Shown: positions 24,801-31,027, counted from the stretch's first letter. The stretch: 31,186 nt of DNA from a virus (IMGVR_UViG_3300029998_000089:1-31186); one strand, 5' to 3'. The notes: generated from the letters alone by a model not told the origin. Made by a program: numbers and translations.

Positions 24801-25839
24801 CAAATTTTGCAGGATCACCCATAATTTTCATTATAAATTGTTGCATGGCAGTGGCAGACATTTCCACTTGCTGCATATCCTGATCAAGTGCGGATCCAAA
24901 TCCTAAAATTGCATCCATACCAATTCCAGCCTGAGTAGCAACGCCACCGAGACGCCCGGCAAACTGAACCAGATAATCTTCGCTGGCGCTTGAACTTGCA
25001 CCGAGTTGATTAACTGCAGAACCAACAGCGAGCATCTGTTCTTTAAGTCCGATACCTTGTAGTTCTTTGGTAGATTTCTGAAAGACACCTACCATTTTAC
25101 CAATATTCTTAATAGCATCTTCGCCCAGATCCTCACCCAACGAAACTTTAATCTGATTACCGGCATCAACAAAATCCATTATGTTTTTTGTGCCTTCAAT
25201 ACCTAATTTACCGGCTTCCTCTGCCAGTTTGTTCAAATCTTCGCGACTTGTGCGGGTATCCATTTTTTTAAGTTCCTCGTTAAGTGCCATAACCTGTTCT
25301 TTGGTCAGGTTTGTAGTTTTCATTACATCGGCATACACATCATCCATGTGTGCAACATCTTCAGCAAGCTTACGGAATGCCATCGACGCACCTGTAATTC
25401 CGGCAATAATGGAAATACCAAGATTAAAGTATTTATTAAAACCGTTTGCTAAATTCGATAATGAACTTTCAGTTTGCGAAGCAGTACCACGAAGATCTTT
25501 AAGTCTTCCGTTTACTTCATCCAACTGCTTTTTGTATTTATCGTAAAGCGGACTATTACCAGGTAATTGAGCAATTATAGCATTAAGTTCCTGCTGACGT
25601 TTGCGCAGTTCTTTCATGCTTAGCCCTGTAATTCCAATCTTATCAATTAATCCATCGTACTCCGTTTGTGCTTTTTTAAGATCAGCTAATTTAGATTTAA
25701 ATTCCGGCGAACTTTCATCAAGTTTTTTCATTTCCTTGCGGATATTACGCATGTCATCTTCTATCTCTCGCATACGTTTACGCGATTCATCGTTTTTTAT
25801 AACTATTTCAAGTTCTGCCCTGTCAATTTTTAGACTCAT
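21862..25839 (-). CDS. Tail tape measure protein (TP901 family)
   Basis: 1325 aa. An N-terminal coiled coil (about 1-120) leads to a TP901-type core: MAFRKLAEDVAHMDDVYADV, LGEDLGEDAIKNIGKMVGVF, GRLGGVATQAGIGMDAILGFG and LSSMANSIGKIDEAQKIANK. Hydrophobic spans follow (about 487-510 and 545-565), then a long charged coiled-coil region (about 790-1120) and a second hydrophobic Ala/Gly-rich stretch (about 1130-1190). It sets tail length and acts in DNA or effector delivery; at roughly 0.15 nm per residue a tail of about 200 nm would be expected. No sheath gene is seen, pointing to a non-contractile tail. It overlaps the upstream gene by 4 nt. Confidence 0.9.
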   Translation of the reverse strand: MSLKIDRAELEIVIKNDESRKRMREIEDDMRNIRKEMKKLDESSPEFKSKLADLKKAQTEYDGLIDKIGITGLSMKELRKRQQELNAIIAQLPGNSPLYDKYKKQLDEVNGRLKDLRGTASQTESSLSNLANGFNKYFNLGISIIAGITGASMAFRKLAEDVAHMDDVYADVMKTTNLTKEQVMALNEELKKMDTRTSREDLNKLAEEAGKLGIEGTKNIMDFVDAGNQIKVSLGEDLGEDAIKNIGKMVGVFQKSTKELQGIGLKEQMLAVGSAVNQLGASSSASEDYLVQFAGRLGGVATQAGIGMDAILGFGSALDQDMQQVEMSATAMQQFIMKIMGDPAKFAKLAGLNVKEFSKLLNTDANSAIKQVLRSLNEKGGFQALIPIFQEMGLDGARATGVLSSMANSIGKIDEAQKIANKSMSEGTSITNEYNIKNNNLAAQLDKAKKQFTETALKLGESLNPILLKSTNLTTYLIRALVELPKWLKENSGTLISLTLAITGYTIAINASIVADKLKAFWTEKIIANTKKLWITLSENPYAAIAAAMLVVVGIFVDYYRKIDKARESMNKYNEQSTQEIITANQLFEAYKKTNSGTAERGRIMDEIKTKYGDYLKGMIDEKGNLIDIERAQTAVNNALRQNIAMKLKESDMQALSKEYEDLGTRMATIADIVANQLGSDKAAKAMENINNIFTKNGSNYKKSADETKNYLVKIGVDVVQAYGINADYIAGTLDTYWRRMQEFDKGVKDINTRWSGVISNLKTDDDKPAGPKEGDKQQFNGVWCTYKGGKWVPDKPVTTTGTGDPNKEKLAELDRQLLKEQVILKQSAKSKEETDTEMLALDVKYITKKRDLYKKDSAEWLEYESKLLDIDRNKKITANEADLKAIQDSYKAILDVTDIYENEKRDELQRNLDDGTITQEEYNKEIAALDVTLAERRLQSAKDYQELISSATFNSEEDKKKAVEAAKTAVTAANAELIKANKVVIKNKLDEEKEHLKKVADLRKELGLDKEKLSYAEGLKALKAKLKESEASEKESADAIAKYRAGKYTEYAESAVQITSGISNIVSSIHQAETDKLEVQKNKELAIAGNNASQREKIEKKYAQKELDLKKKQADANMGIAIAQSLAEGALGIAKIWATDGINPILAGILTAILVGVTAANISSAVSQRNAIKSQTLGYSSGGFTGDGREDEPAGTVHRGEFVASAKGVRNPHVRKFLDVFNASQMNGTISMINTTQILEKVKFNGYKNGGYVNDLEGFSTSDKVLAINPIAASLNIMDKLNDVIQVLNEHLDNGIPAYTVISGKKGSYEMTKKYEKYIKNASR

Positions 25840-26276
25840 GATTGTATTCGGTTTTTAATTATATTTTTAAGTCGGTTAATTTCGTCGCTCGATAATTCAT
25901 TCATAACAATAGATATAAGCCGGTTAAGACTACCATATGCATTACGGCTGTACCAGTCCACATCTTTTGTTTTACGTTTATTCATGCTGTTATCTTTAGC
26001 ATTCCATAGCAGTGCATTGGTATTAGTCTCCATGCTGTTACGTTTATGTTTCCTGATTTCTATAAATCGGCCATGCTGGAAAAAATTGATTCTTAAACCA
26101 CGGTTATTACCTTCCCTGAATGCTGAATAATTAAGACTTTGAAGCAAATCATCGCTTACACGAATGTTTTTTTGTTCAATAGTTTCAGAAAACAGGTCCA
26201 TAAGGAATTCACCATGTTGGCTTAATACCTCTTCCTGCCACAAAAATTCTATGTCTTTATTTTCAATTTCAGCCAT
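25836..26276 (-). CDS. Small late protein before the tape measure
   Basis: 146 aa from the ATG at 26276. The reading frame stays open 32 codons further upstream, but that extension crosses a terminator (26329-26363) and the promoter boxes (26326-26292), so 26276 is the start. Features: acidic N-terminus, then FFQHGRFIEIRKHKR and KTKDVDWYSRNAYGSLNRLIS, with helices at the end. The GR-x2-EI and W-YS-x2-AYG-x-LN pattern recalls tail-completion or neck proteins of HK97 gp10 type. Overlaps the tape measure start (ATGA). A neck/tail-terminator role is inferred. Confidence 0.62.
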   Translation of the reverse strand: MAEIENKDIEFLWQEEVLSQHGEFLMDLFSETIEQKNIRVSDDLLQSLNYSAFREGNNRGLRINFFQHGRFIEIRKHKRNSMETNTNALLWNAKDNSMNKRKTKDVDWYSRNAYGSLNRLISIVMNELSSDEINRLKNIIKNRIQS

Positions 26277-26326
26277 TAATGTAATTTTATTCAAATATAT
26301 AGCTGTAAAATGGTGTAAAAAAGGAC
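26277..26326 (-). promoter_or_regulatory. Late promoter 1 (GTCC/T-run plus TAnnTTTG)
   Basis: Minus strand: GTCC (26326-26323), T6, 23 nt, then TATATTTG (26299-26292) and the ATG 15 nt on. Same boxes and spacing as late promoters 2 and 3. Lies just after a terminator that isolates it from upstream genes. Confidence 0.7.
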
Positions 26327-26328
26327 AC

Positions 26329-26363
26329 AAAAAAACGCGAGCAGATCTGCTCACGTTTTTTTT
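26329..26363 (-). terminator. Intrinsic terminator before late unit 1
   Basis: The perfect palindrome GAGCAGATCTGCTC (26339-26352) is extended by ACG pairs and flanked by T on both strands. On the minus strand a T7 run follows (26335-26329), and the one imperfect pair becomes G-U. It ends the accessory region and insulates late promoter 1. Confidence 0.75.
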
Positions 26364-26411
26364 GTACACCATTTTCCTGACGTCAGGAAAACGATAAATC
26401 TGCTTTTAAGT

Positions 26412-26618
26412 TTATTCAGTAATAATATTATTTTTAGAATATTGATCTACTGAACATGAATTTGAACTTAATAAAGCAGCATCTTTACAATTAAATTTAA
26501 AATTGTCAGGTCCATTGCTGATTATTGCTGGTTGCATTCCGGTAGTGGAATAAATGTCCATTGCTGTTTTTACAGCAATACCCAGGTCGGGAGTTTCGAG
26601 AACATAAATAAGAGTCAT
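26412..26618 (-). CDS. Small hypothetical accessory protein
   Basis: 68 aa, not recognised. MTLIYVLETPDLGIAVKTAMDIYSTTG is followed by a Ser/Asn/Cys-rich second half ending DQYSKNNIITE. No membrane segment. The ATG at 26618 is directly preceded by one arm of the repeated GATTTGGTTTTCGCA inverted-repeat system, so its expression may be controlled by RNA folding of the leader. Ends 49 nt before the terminator. Coding status is moderately supported. Confidence 0.5.
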   Translation of the reverse strand: MTLIYVLETPDLGIAVKTAMDIYSTTGMQPAIISNGPDNFKFNCKDAALLSSNSCSVDQYSKNNIITE

Positions 26619-26624
26619 GATATT

Positions 26625-26825
26625 GATTTGGTTTTCGCATTATTAAGTACAGAAAAACGGCTGTACATTCCCGGTCTGCGAAAACCAAATCATTGAGTAA
26701 ACTCAAAAACTTTTAAAGGGAATAATACAGCCGTCTTATTTATTTTCAGACATAAAAAAAGCCTGAATTAAAGGCAACATAAAGAATGTTACTCTTTTAT
26801 ATTTGGTTTTCGCATTGCAAATATA
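26625..26825 (-). ncRNA. Structured leader with interleaved inverted repeats
   Basis: A -7 box TATATTTG (26825-26818) would start a minus-strand transcript near 26811. Within 200 nt, GATTTGGTTTTCGCA (A1, 26625-26639) is complementary to TGCGAAAACCAAATC (A', 26677-26691), and ATTTGGTTTTCGCA recurs at 26801-26814 (A3). A second pair, ACGGCTGTACATTCCC (B, 26657-26672) and GGGAATAATACAGCCGT (B', 26718-26734), is interleaved with the first. A' can pair with A1 or A3, and B with B', so alternative or pseudoknotted folds are possible; B/B' is followed by T5 on the minus strand. A short ORF (MRKPNIKE, 26815-26789) starts at A3, and GCCT...AGGC plus T7 (26775-26754) is a weak terminator-like hairpin. 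Confidence 0.5.
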
Positions 26826-26847
26826 CAACGAGATTTTATAAATTTTA

Positions 26848-27486
26848 CTATTTCTTATTAAATAATTTAATTATTTTATCAAAACCAGTACAATCTTCTA
26901 TTTTAAATTGATATTGTGAGATAGAATATTGAGAATTTTCTATTATAAAAAATGAGACAGAACCACCTTGTTTAAATATATCAGTAATTTTAGCAGATGA
27001 TTTTTTATCAAAAGATAATCTATCAGAATAATTATTAGCATATAATGTAATAGGATTATCATCATTGTGTTTTATTCTAACTTTATAATTTTCTTCAACT
27101 CCCTCTTTAACTGGGTTATTTCCAGCATATTCAAAAAGCATAATATTAACATTTTTATTTCCGTTTATTAAAAATCTAACTGTTAGTTCAGAATTTTGAG
27201 TAGCACTATTACTGAATGTTCCAGAAATATCATCTTTCATTCTGATATATTTTTCTTTTGTAATTTCATTAAATTCATTAACATAATTGCTTATTTCCCA
27301 TATTCCCAAACTATCAAAAGTATTTGCATTTGATAAATTATTATCGATGGTAGATGAATTAACATTCGAATTATCAACAACGGGAATAGCATTAGAAGAA
27401 TTAATTGATTTTTTTGTGGCAGAATATTTAAGCACAATTATCATTAATACTAAAATAAAAAGTGTAATAAATAATGGTTTTTTCAT
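26848..27486 (-). CDS. Membrane-anchored accessory protein
   Basis: 212 aa. A hydrophobic N-terminal segment (about 4-21, PLFITLFILVLMIIVLKY) acts as signal anchor, followed by an Asn/Ser linker (about 25-55) and a soluble domain with IWEISNYVNEFNEITKEKYI, DISGTFSNSATQNSELTVRF and a Tyr/Phe-rich end. The GTFSNSAT motif occurs in exported bacterial proteins of unknown function that I recognise only as a type. No lipobox. Likely periplasm-facing cargo that could alter the host envelope. It follows a 33-aa membrane peptide gene by 12 nt. Confidence 0.65.
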   Translation of the reverse strand: MKKPLFITLFILVLMIIVLKYSATKKSINSSNAIPVVDNSNVNSSTIDNNLSNANTFDSLGIWEISNYVNEFNEITKEKYIRMKDDISGTFSNSATQNSELTVRFLINGNKNVNIMLFEYAGNNPVKEGVEENYKVRIKHNDDNPITLYANNYSDRLSFDKKSSAKITDIFKQGGSVSFFIIENSQYSISQYQFKIEDCTGFDKIIKLFNKK

Positions 27487-27498
27487 AAAAAATTAAAT

Positions 27499-27600
27499 TT
27501 AAAGATTAATAATATATTTGATAATAAATATGATAGCAGCAATAACAGCAATTATAAGTGCTGCATATAGGTTATATTTCAGTCGATCGGTGAGTTTCAT
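27499..27600 (-). CDS. 33-aa single-span membrane peptide
   Basis: Translating the minus strand from ATG 27600 gives MKLTDRLKYNLYAALIIAVI, then an Ala/Ile-rich span and KYIINL before TAA: a basic amphipathic N-terminus and one membrane helix (about 13-29). Its ATG lies 4 nt after TATATTTG (27612-27605), a perfect TAnnTTTG box, so its mRNA may be leaderless. It precedes the 212-aa membrane-anchored gene by 12 nt, probably in one operon. Candidates include a small membrane regulator or toxin-like peptide; unproven. Confidence 0.45.
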   Translation of the reverse strand: MKLTDRLKYNLYAALIIAVIAAIIFIIKYIINL

Positions 27601-27611
27601 AGTGCAAATAT

Positions 27612-27648
27612 AAAAAAAGCCTCGGACAAATAAATGTCAGAGGCTTTT
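27612..27648 (-). terminator. Intrinsic terminator after the XRE accessory gene
   Basis: GCCTC-G-GACA (27619-27628) pairs with TGTC-A-GAGGC (27635-27644) around a 6-nt loop, with T7 following on the minus strand. It lies 23 nt beyond the XRE gene's stop. Confidence 0.75.
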
Positions 27649-27670
27649 AAATATCGTTATAGTACCTTCA

Positions 27671-27871
27671 TTAAATAAAATCAAGTTCAAGTTCAAGTGC
27701 ATTGGCTATTTTAATAAGGATATCAAGTCCGGGGTTATATTTCCCGTTTTCTATCCGGGATAAGTTATTTTGTGTTATCCCGACTCGTTCAGCCAGTTCT
27801 GTTTGTGTAAGTCGTTTAATAGTTCTGGCTTCTACTATTTTTTGTCCGAATTCTTTGCGGGTATTTGCCAT
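27671..27871 (-). CDS. XRE-family HTH protein, antitoxin-like
   Basis: 66 aa consisting of one XRE helix-turn-helix: FGQKIVEARTIKRLTQTELA, then GITQNNLSRIENGKYNPGLD and a closing helix IANALELELDFI. The N-L-S-R-I-E-N-G-K recognition region is intact. Single-domain XRE proteins of this size are often antitoxins or regulators of the upstream gene. It starts 2 nt after the 119-aa gene, so the pair is translated together. A terminator follows. Confidence 0.82.
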   Translation of the reverse strand: MANTRKEFGQKIVEARTIKRLTQTELAERVGITQNNLSRIENGKYNPGLDILIKIANALELELDFI

Positions 27872-27873
27872 TA

Positions 27874-28233
27874 TTAATTTATTTTTGAGTTATCTTCTGT
27901 TTCAATAGTTTTATCCATCCATGTCATCCATTCTTTAAAGAATGCAATTGCTTTTTGAATCACATAGTCTAAGCCTGTAAAATCACTTTCAAGACTATAA
28001 TGTATGGCTACCACATAGTTTTCTCCAAGTCCGTATTTGTTGGTGTAAGTAAAATGCATTCTTTTTACTTCACCTGATAGCTGAATCATATTATCATCAA
28101 TGCTTATAAATTCCAGTATAGTATGTGTGCGGACATGTAGAAGTATATCGCGACCTGTAAGTGCATTTCCGGTTTGGTAATCGGCATCAAGAAATGCCCA
28201 TTCGGGCAAAGTTAGATCTGTTTTTTGTTTCAT
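27874..28233 (-). CDS. Hypothetical protein paired with an XRE regulator
   Basis: 119 aa, not firmly recognised. LTLPEWAFLDADY, GRDILLHVRTHTILEFISID and VAIHYSLESDF are conserved-looking segments of a Bacteroidota protein type I recall but cannot name. No signal peptide or membrane span. It sits 2 nt before the XRE gene. By size and order the pair could be a toxin-antitoxin-like module, but no RelE/HigB catalytic pattern is visible, so this is only a suggestion. Confidence 0.6.
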   Translation of the reverse strand: MKQKTDLTLPEWAFLDADYQTGNALTGRDILLHVRTHTILEFISIDDNMIQLSGEVKRMHFTYTNKYGLGENYVVAIHYSLESDFTGLDYVIQKAIAFFKEWMTWMDKTIETEDNSKIN

Positions 28234-28275
28234 AATAAAAAATTTATATCCGACCGAAGCCGGATATGTTATAGT

Positions 28276-28725
28276 TTATTTTACTGTTAATAAAATTTCT
28301 CTTAATTGATTTTTTGCTGATCTAATTGCATTGTCGTATGGTGCATTATACGCTGCTATTTCGCTTATCAATTTATTTTCTTTTTCTTTGAATGAAAGAT
28401 AATCTTGATATGCTTTACCTCTTTTAATTTTATACTTTGGAGAAGGTGTCCATGAAGGATATTGCTTTACTAACTTTTCATTCGCCGAAATTGAATTTTG
28501 TAATATTTCAATCATAGAAAAATTTTCTTCTGAATATTCAACTTCTTTTAATGAAAAATATCTGTCACTGTCAGAACTAGTAGCATTTGACCAATAATTA
28601 ACATCTGTTGGATAATTGCGAGATGATGGATATATTTGACAACCGAAATAACGGCCTTCTACAAAAATAAAAACTGAAGGTTGATTGTACTTGTACTCGC
28701 TGCTAATAATTAATGTTGCTTTCAT
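28276..28725 (-). CDS. Hypothetical protein
   Basis: 149 aa, not recognised. The first half is beta-rich with YNQPSVFIFVEGRYFGCQIY; the second half (about 75-145) is long helices, KRGKAYQDYLSFKEKENKL and SAKNQLREIL. No signal peptide. The ATG at 28725 is preceded by a 25-nt GC-rich element (28757-28733), nearly repeated before the ArdC-like gene, and by a TAnnTTTG box (28794-28787), giving a leader of about 55 nt. Confidence 0.6.
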   Translation of the reverse strand: MKATLIISSEYKYNQPSVFIFVEGRYFGCQIYPSSRNYPTDVNYWSNATSSDSDRYFSLKEVEYSEENFSMIEILQNSISANEKLVKQYPSWTPSPKYKIKRGKAYQDYLSFKEKENKLISEIAAYNAPYDNAIRSAKNQLREILLTVK

Positions 28726-29065
28726 TTTAAGTATGCCGCTATTATCCGTTGCCGCCGGGATTTGATTATTTGTTTTAATTACTCTGCAAATATAATATTA
28801 TTATTTCAATTATATCTAATTAGGTATATTTATTTAACTATATTTAATATATAAATTTACTTTATAAGGTGAACTACACTGTATTCTATGCATTTCGGTT
28901 TTTATATCATATTTGAATCTGTATAATTTGCGATATAAAAAATGAAATAGCATATCAACCACTTACAACAAATTGAAATTTACACAATCTTTTTCTTTCG
29001 CACTCTTTGTAAATTTCAATTTTTGACCGCTTTCCCCCGACGGCACGAAGTGCCGGCGCGCGGGC
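28726..29065. other. Non-coding stretch with inverted repeat and GC-rich island
   Basis: No gene is seen. It holds the -7 box of the 149-aa gene (28794-28787), then plain AT-rich DNA. After that comes a perfect 15-bp inverted repeat AAATTGAAATTTACA (28970-28984) / TGTAAATTTCAATTT (29008-29022) with a 23-nt spacer, and a GC-rich island (29034-29065) with CGGCAC-GAA-GTGCCG (29041-29055). The contrast in base composition suggests a junction between the phage-derived cargo and another mobile element; a protein-binding site or transfer origin is possible. Confidence 0.45.
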
Positions 29066-29103
29066 AAAAACCATCCCCTGAAATTTCAGAGGATGATTTT
29101 AAT
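29066..29103 (-). terminator. Intrinsic terminator of the SymE/AbrB-like operon
   Basis: On the minus strand CATCCTCTGAAA (29095-29084) pairs with TTTCAGGGGATG (29083-29072), including one U-G pair, then TTTTT (29070-29066). It begins 9 nt after the stop codon at 29104. Confidence 0.75.
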
Positions 29104-29331
29104 TTATAGATTTTCAATAACTTTAAAAAGTCGCGCATCTTTAGCTCCCATCATTTGTAAAATATTCGTGCTCGCTGTTTTCTCTATAATAATCTTATCT
29201 TTTGAAATAGTCAATTTTACAAAATCTCCCATTTTAAAACCGTGTTCTTTCAGATAATTACCTGAAATATTTACTGATTCAATATACCCCTTTTTTGCTG
29301 GGCTTTTCTGAATTCTTATTAATTTTTCCAT
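29104..29331 (-). CDS. SymE/AbrB-fold small protein
   Basis: 75 aa. IESVNISGNYLKEHGFKMGDFVKLTISKDKIIIEK fits the swapped-hairpin AbrB fold; the IxGxxLxxxGFxxGxxVxV order is that of SymE-type proteins, a toxin group derived from AbrB-like DNA-binding proteins. A DNA-binding regulator is equally possible. The start shares one base with the stop of the DUF932-like gene (TAATG), so translation is coupled. A terminator follows directly. Confidence 0.65.
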   Translation of the reverse strand: MEKLIRIQKSPAKKGYIESVNISGNYLKEHGFKMGDFVKLTISKDKIIIEKTASTNILQMMGAKDARLFKVIENL

Positions 29332-30200
29332 TAATCAGATAATTTATAAAAATCATTAAGCACATCATATAAAACAGCAGTTTGAGGCAAAATATTTGGT
29401 ATCTCCGTTGTATGGGGTTTATAAATATGAGTTGCTAAATTATAAACATCCCATAAATTAACTTTTATATTTTCTTGCTCAAACCTTAAATAATTTTCAG
29501 TAAAAATAGAAATTTGAGCCTGATTTAATGGGTAGTTGTTAAGCTGTTGTTTAATCTCTCCGATGCCGTTGTCATAAGCAACCCGAATAGATGTTAACAT
29601 TCCAATTAATTGCATCACATCCGATTTCTGACAAATTATACTTTTCATTTTTTGGATTACTCTCAAATCCCGCTCCTGATAATTTCCAAAATCACGAAGC
29701 CAGTTTTCTACACTTTCAAAAATACGGTCGTTTGAAATTTTGCCATTTCCGTAATTAGTTACCATTTTTTGAGCTCCCAAAATACAAAGGTTTCTACAAA
29801 TTTTTACGGTTGTACCAAAAGCAACCTGCAAGCCTTCTTGATGGTAGGCGATGGCGATGTTGGTTGTCAATTCGTCCGTTTCTCCATCATGGATGCGGAT
29901 GGTTGTGTAAACTCTTCTAAGGATGTGCGCTTCTGGTGCGTTTGCTCCGTGCGTGGCTGCTACTTGTGGCAGCATAGAAACACCAGGATACTGTTTACTA
30001 TTATTATTCGCTGCAAAAATATCCTGTATTTCATATTTTAATCCATTACGTTCGCAAATATTCAGTATATTATTAATTACTTGATAATGATAAACATCAC
30101 GTAAAGGATTACCAAAAACATCATTTTCTTTATAAGTTGCCTGTAAAGTTTCAATGTCAAGTTCTTGGATTTTTGCGATTTCAAAATTTAGAGTTTTCAT
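29331..30200 (-). CDS. DUF932-like plasmid/phage protein
   Basis: 289 aa from the ATG at 30200; an 18-codon upstream extension starts with TTG and runs into the previous gene. PQVAATHGANAPEAHILRRVYTTIRI, then TTNIAIAYHQEGLQVAFGTTV and ICRNLCILGAQ resemble the central part of DUF932-type proteins carried by plasmids and conjugative elements, whose function is not settled. The C-terminus is helical. It starts 1 nt after the ArdC-like gene, a common neighbour. Confidence 0.58.
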   Translation of the reverse strand: MKTLNFEIAKIQELDIETLQATYKENDVFGNPLRDVYHYQVINNILNICERNGLKYEIQDIFAANNNSKQYPGVSMLPQVAATHGANAPEAHILRRVYTTIRIHDGETDELTTNIAIAYHQEGLQVAFGTTVKICRNLCILGAQKMVTNYGNGKISNDRIFESVENWLRDFGNYQERDLRVIQKMKSIICQKSDVMQLIGMLTSIRVAYDNGIGEIKQQLNNYPLNQAQISIFTENYLRFEQENIKVNLWDVYNLATHIYKPHTTEIPNILPQTAVLYDVLNDFYKLSD

Positions 30201-30201
30201 A

Positions 30202-30543
30202 TTAGCGTAAATATTCAGGTTTATAAACTTGTATTTCAGAGAATTTAAAAACAACAGGATAAAAACTACCTATACTTTCAATTTTGGATGGGTCTTTTTC
30301 ATTTCTGATTTCAAAATCTTCAGGCGTTCCCCAAAAACAAAAGGCTTTTTCTCCTTTTTTAATTCTATAACCTAAATTTACCCACTCTTCAAATGTTCTG
30401 AATAAAACAGATTCATCACCATCAGAATAATAATCTTGTAATTTACTGTTTACTGATTCGTTGTAAAATTCAGTTTCAATTGAATGTCTCAATTGAGTAG
30501 CACAAATTTCTTTTAAAATTGTGCGATGTTGTTGCATTGTCAT
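30202..30543 (-). CDS. ArdC N-terminal-like ssDNA-binding protein
   Basis: 113 aa from ATG 30543 (or ATG 30537). VLFRTFEEWVNLGYRIKKGEKAFCFWG matches the F-x-T-F-x-x-W-x-x-x-G-x-x-VKKGEKA pattern of ArdC-type single-stranded DNA-binding domains found on conjugative elements, where they protect incoming DNA. It lacks the metallopeptidase domain of full ArdC. A further upstream TTG start (30612) is rejected. The leader contains the 25-nt GC-rich element (30576-30552), and a TATATTTG box lies at 30688-30681. Confidence 0.68.
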   Translation of the reverse strand: MTMQQHRTILKEICATQLRHSIETEFYNESVNSKLQDYYSDGDESVLFRTFEEWVNLGYRIKKGEKAFCFWGTPEDFEIRNEKDPSKIESIGSFYPVVFKFSEIQVYKPEYLR

Positions 30544-30680
30544 TTTTTTTGATGCCGATGTTATACGTTGCCGCCGATTATTTATATTTATTAATAAAAA
30601 AAAGATGTCCAAAATTTCAAAGATTCCGCAAAGCGGCTATTATATAAAATTGCTCTGTAATGTCGTGCAATTCCGTACTA

Positions 30681-30688
30681 CAAATATA
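30681..30688 (-). promoter_or_regulatory. Promoter of the ArdC-like/DUF932-like/SymE-like operon
   Basis: TATATTTG on the minus strand fits TAnnTTTG, with ATTG about 20 nt upstream as a partial -33 box. The leader to ATG 30543 would be about 130 nt and includes CCGC-AAA-GCGG (30626-30636) and the 25-nt element. Confidence 0.5.
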
Positions 30689-31005
30689 TAAAAAAAAATT
30701 GAATTATACAATTTAAATAACTGTATATTAATAATATACATATATATACATTATAAATTTAATCGTAGATATGTAATAATTTATATACAATTAAAAATAA
30801 AATATTTTTAATGTTTGTATTTAAAAATAGTCGAGTTTCTTTATTAAACAGTCTTATTTAAAGTCAAAAAATCAATTTATAAACTTTAACATATTGATTT
30901 TCATATTAAAAAGCATTTTACAACTTTTTTACAAAAAAGTTACCACACGAAGTGAACCGACACGCTCTGTCCTTAGGTTGCAATTGCACTGCCATTTATT
31001 ATTAG

Positions 31006-31027
31006 AAATGTGATATATATCACATTT
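31006..31027. promoter_or_regulatory. CRP/FNR-type palindrome
   Basis: AATGTGATATATATCACATT, with one more A/T pair outside, is a perfect 22-bp palindrome. TGTGA-N6-TCACA is the classical CRP consensus, and the outer AAA/TTT also agree. It lies about 100 nt upstream of the leader peptide. A CRP/FNR-family regulator of the host would be the likely binder. Confidence 0.55.

Noticed and set aside
22162-25858. Many plus-strand frames inside the tape measure region
   Set aside because: Ser/Phe/Leu-rich shadows of the 1325-aa coding frame.
26277-26372. 32-codon upstream extension of the 146-aa late gene
   Set aside because: It spans an intrinsic terminator and both boxes of late promoter 1.
26506-26706. 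66-codon minus-strand frame starting MSLLNDL
   Set aside because: Overlaps the 68-aa gene in another frame and crosses the inverted repeats; no family-like features.
26625-26815. The three GATTTGGTTTTCGCA-type copies as a CRISPR array
   Set aside because: Mixed orientation, irregular spacing and only three copies; inverted-repeat RNA fits better.
30201-30254. TTG-initiated extension of the DUF932-like gene
   Set aside because: Runs into the ArdC-like gene; an ATG at 30200 sits 1 nt after that gene's stop.
30544-30612. TTG-initiated extension of the ArdC-like gene
   Set aside because: The added residues are unlike the family and cover the 25-nt GC-rich leader element.
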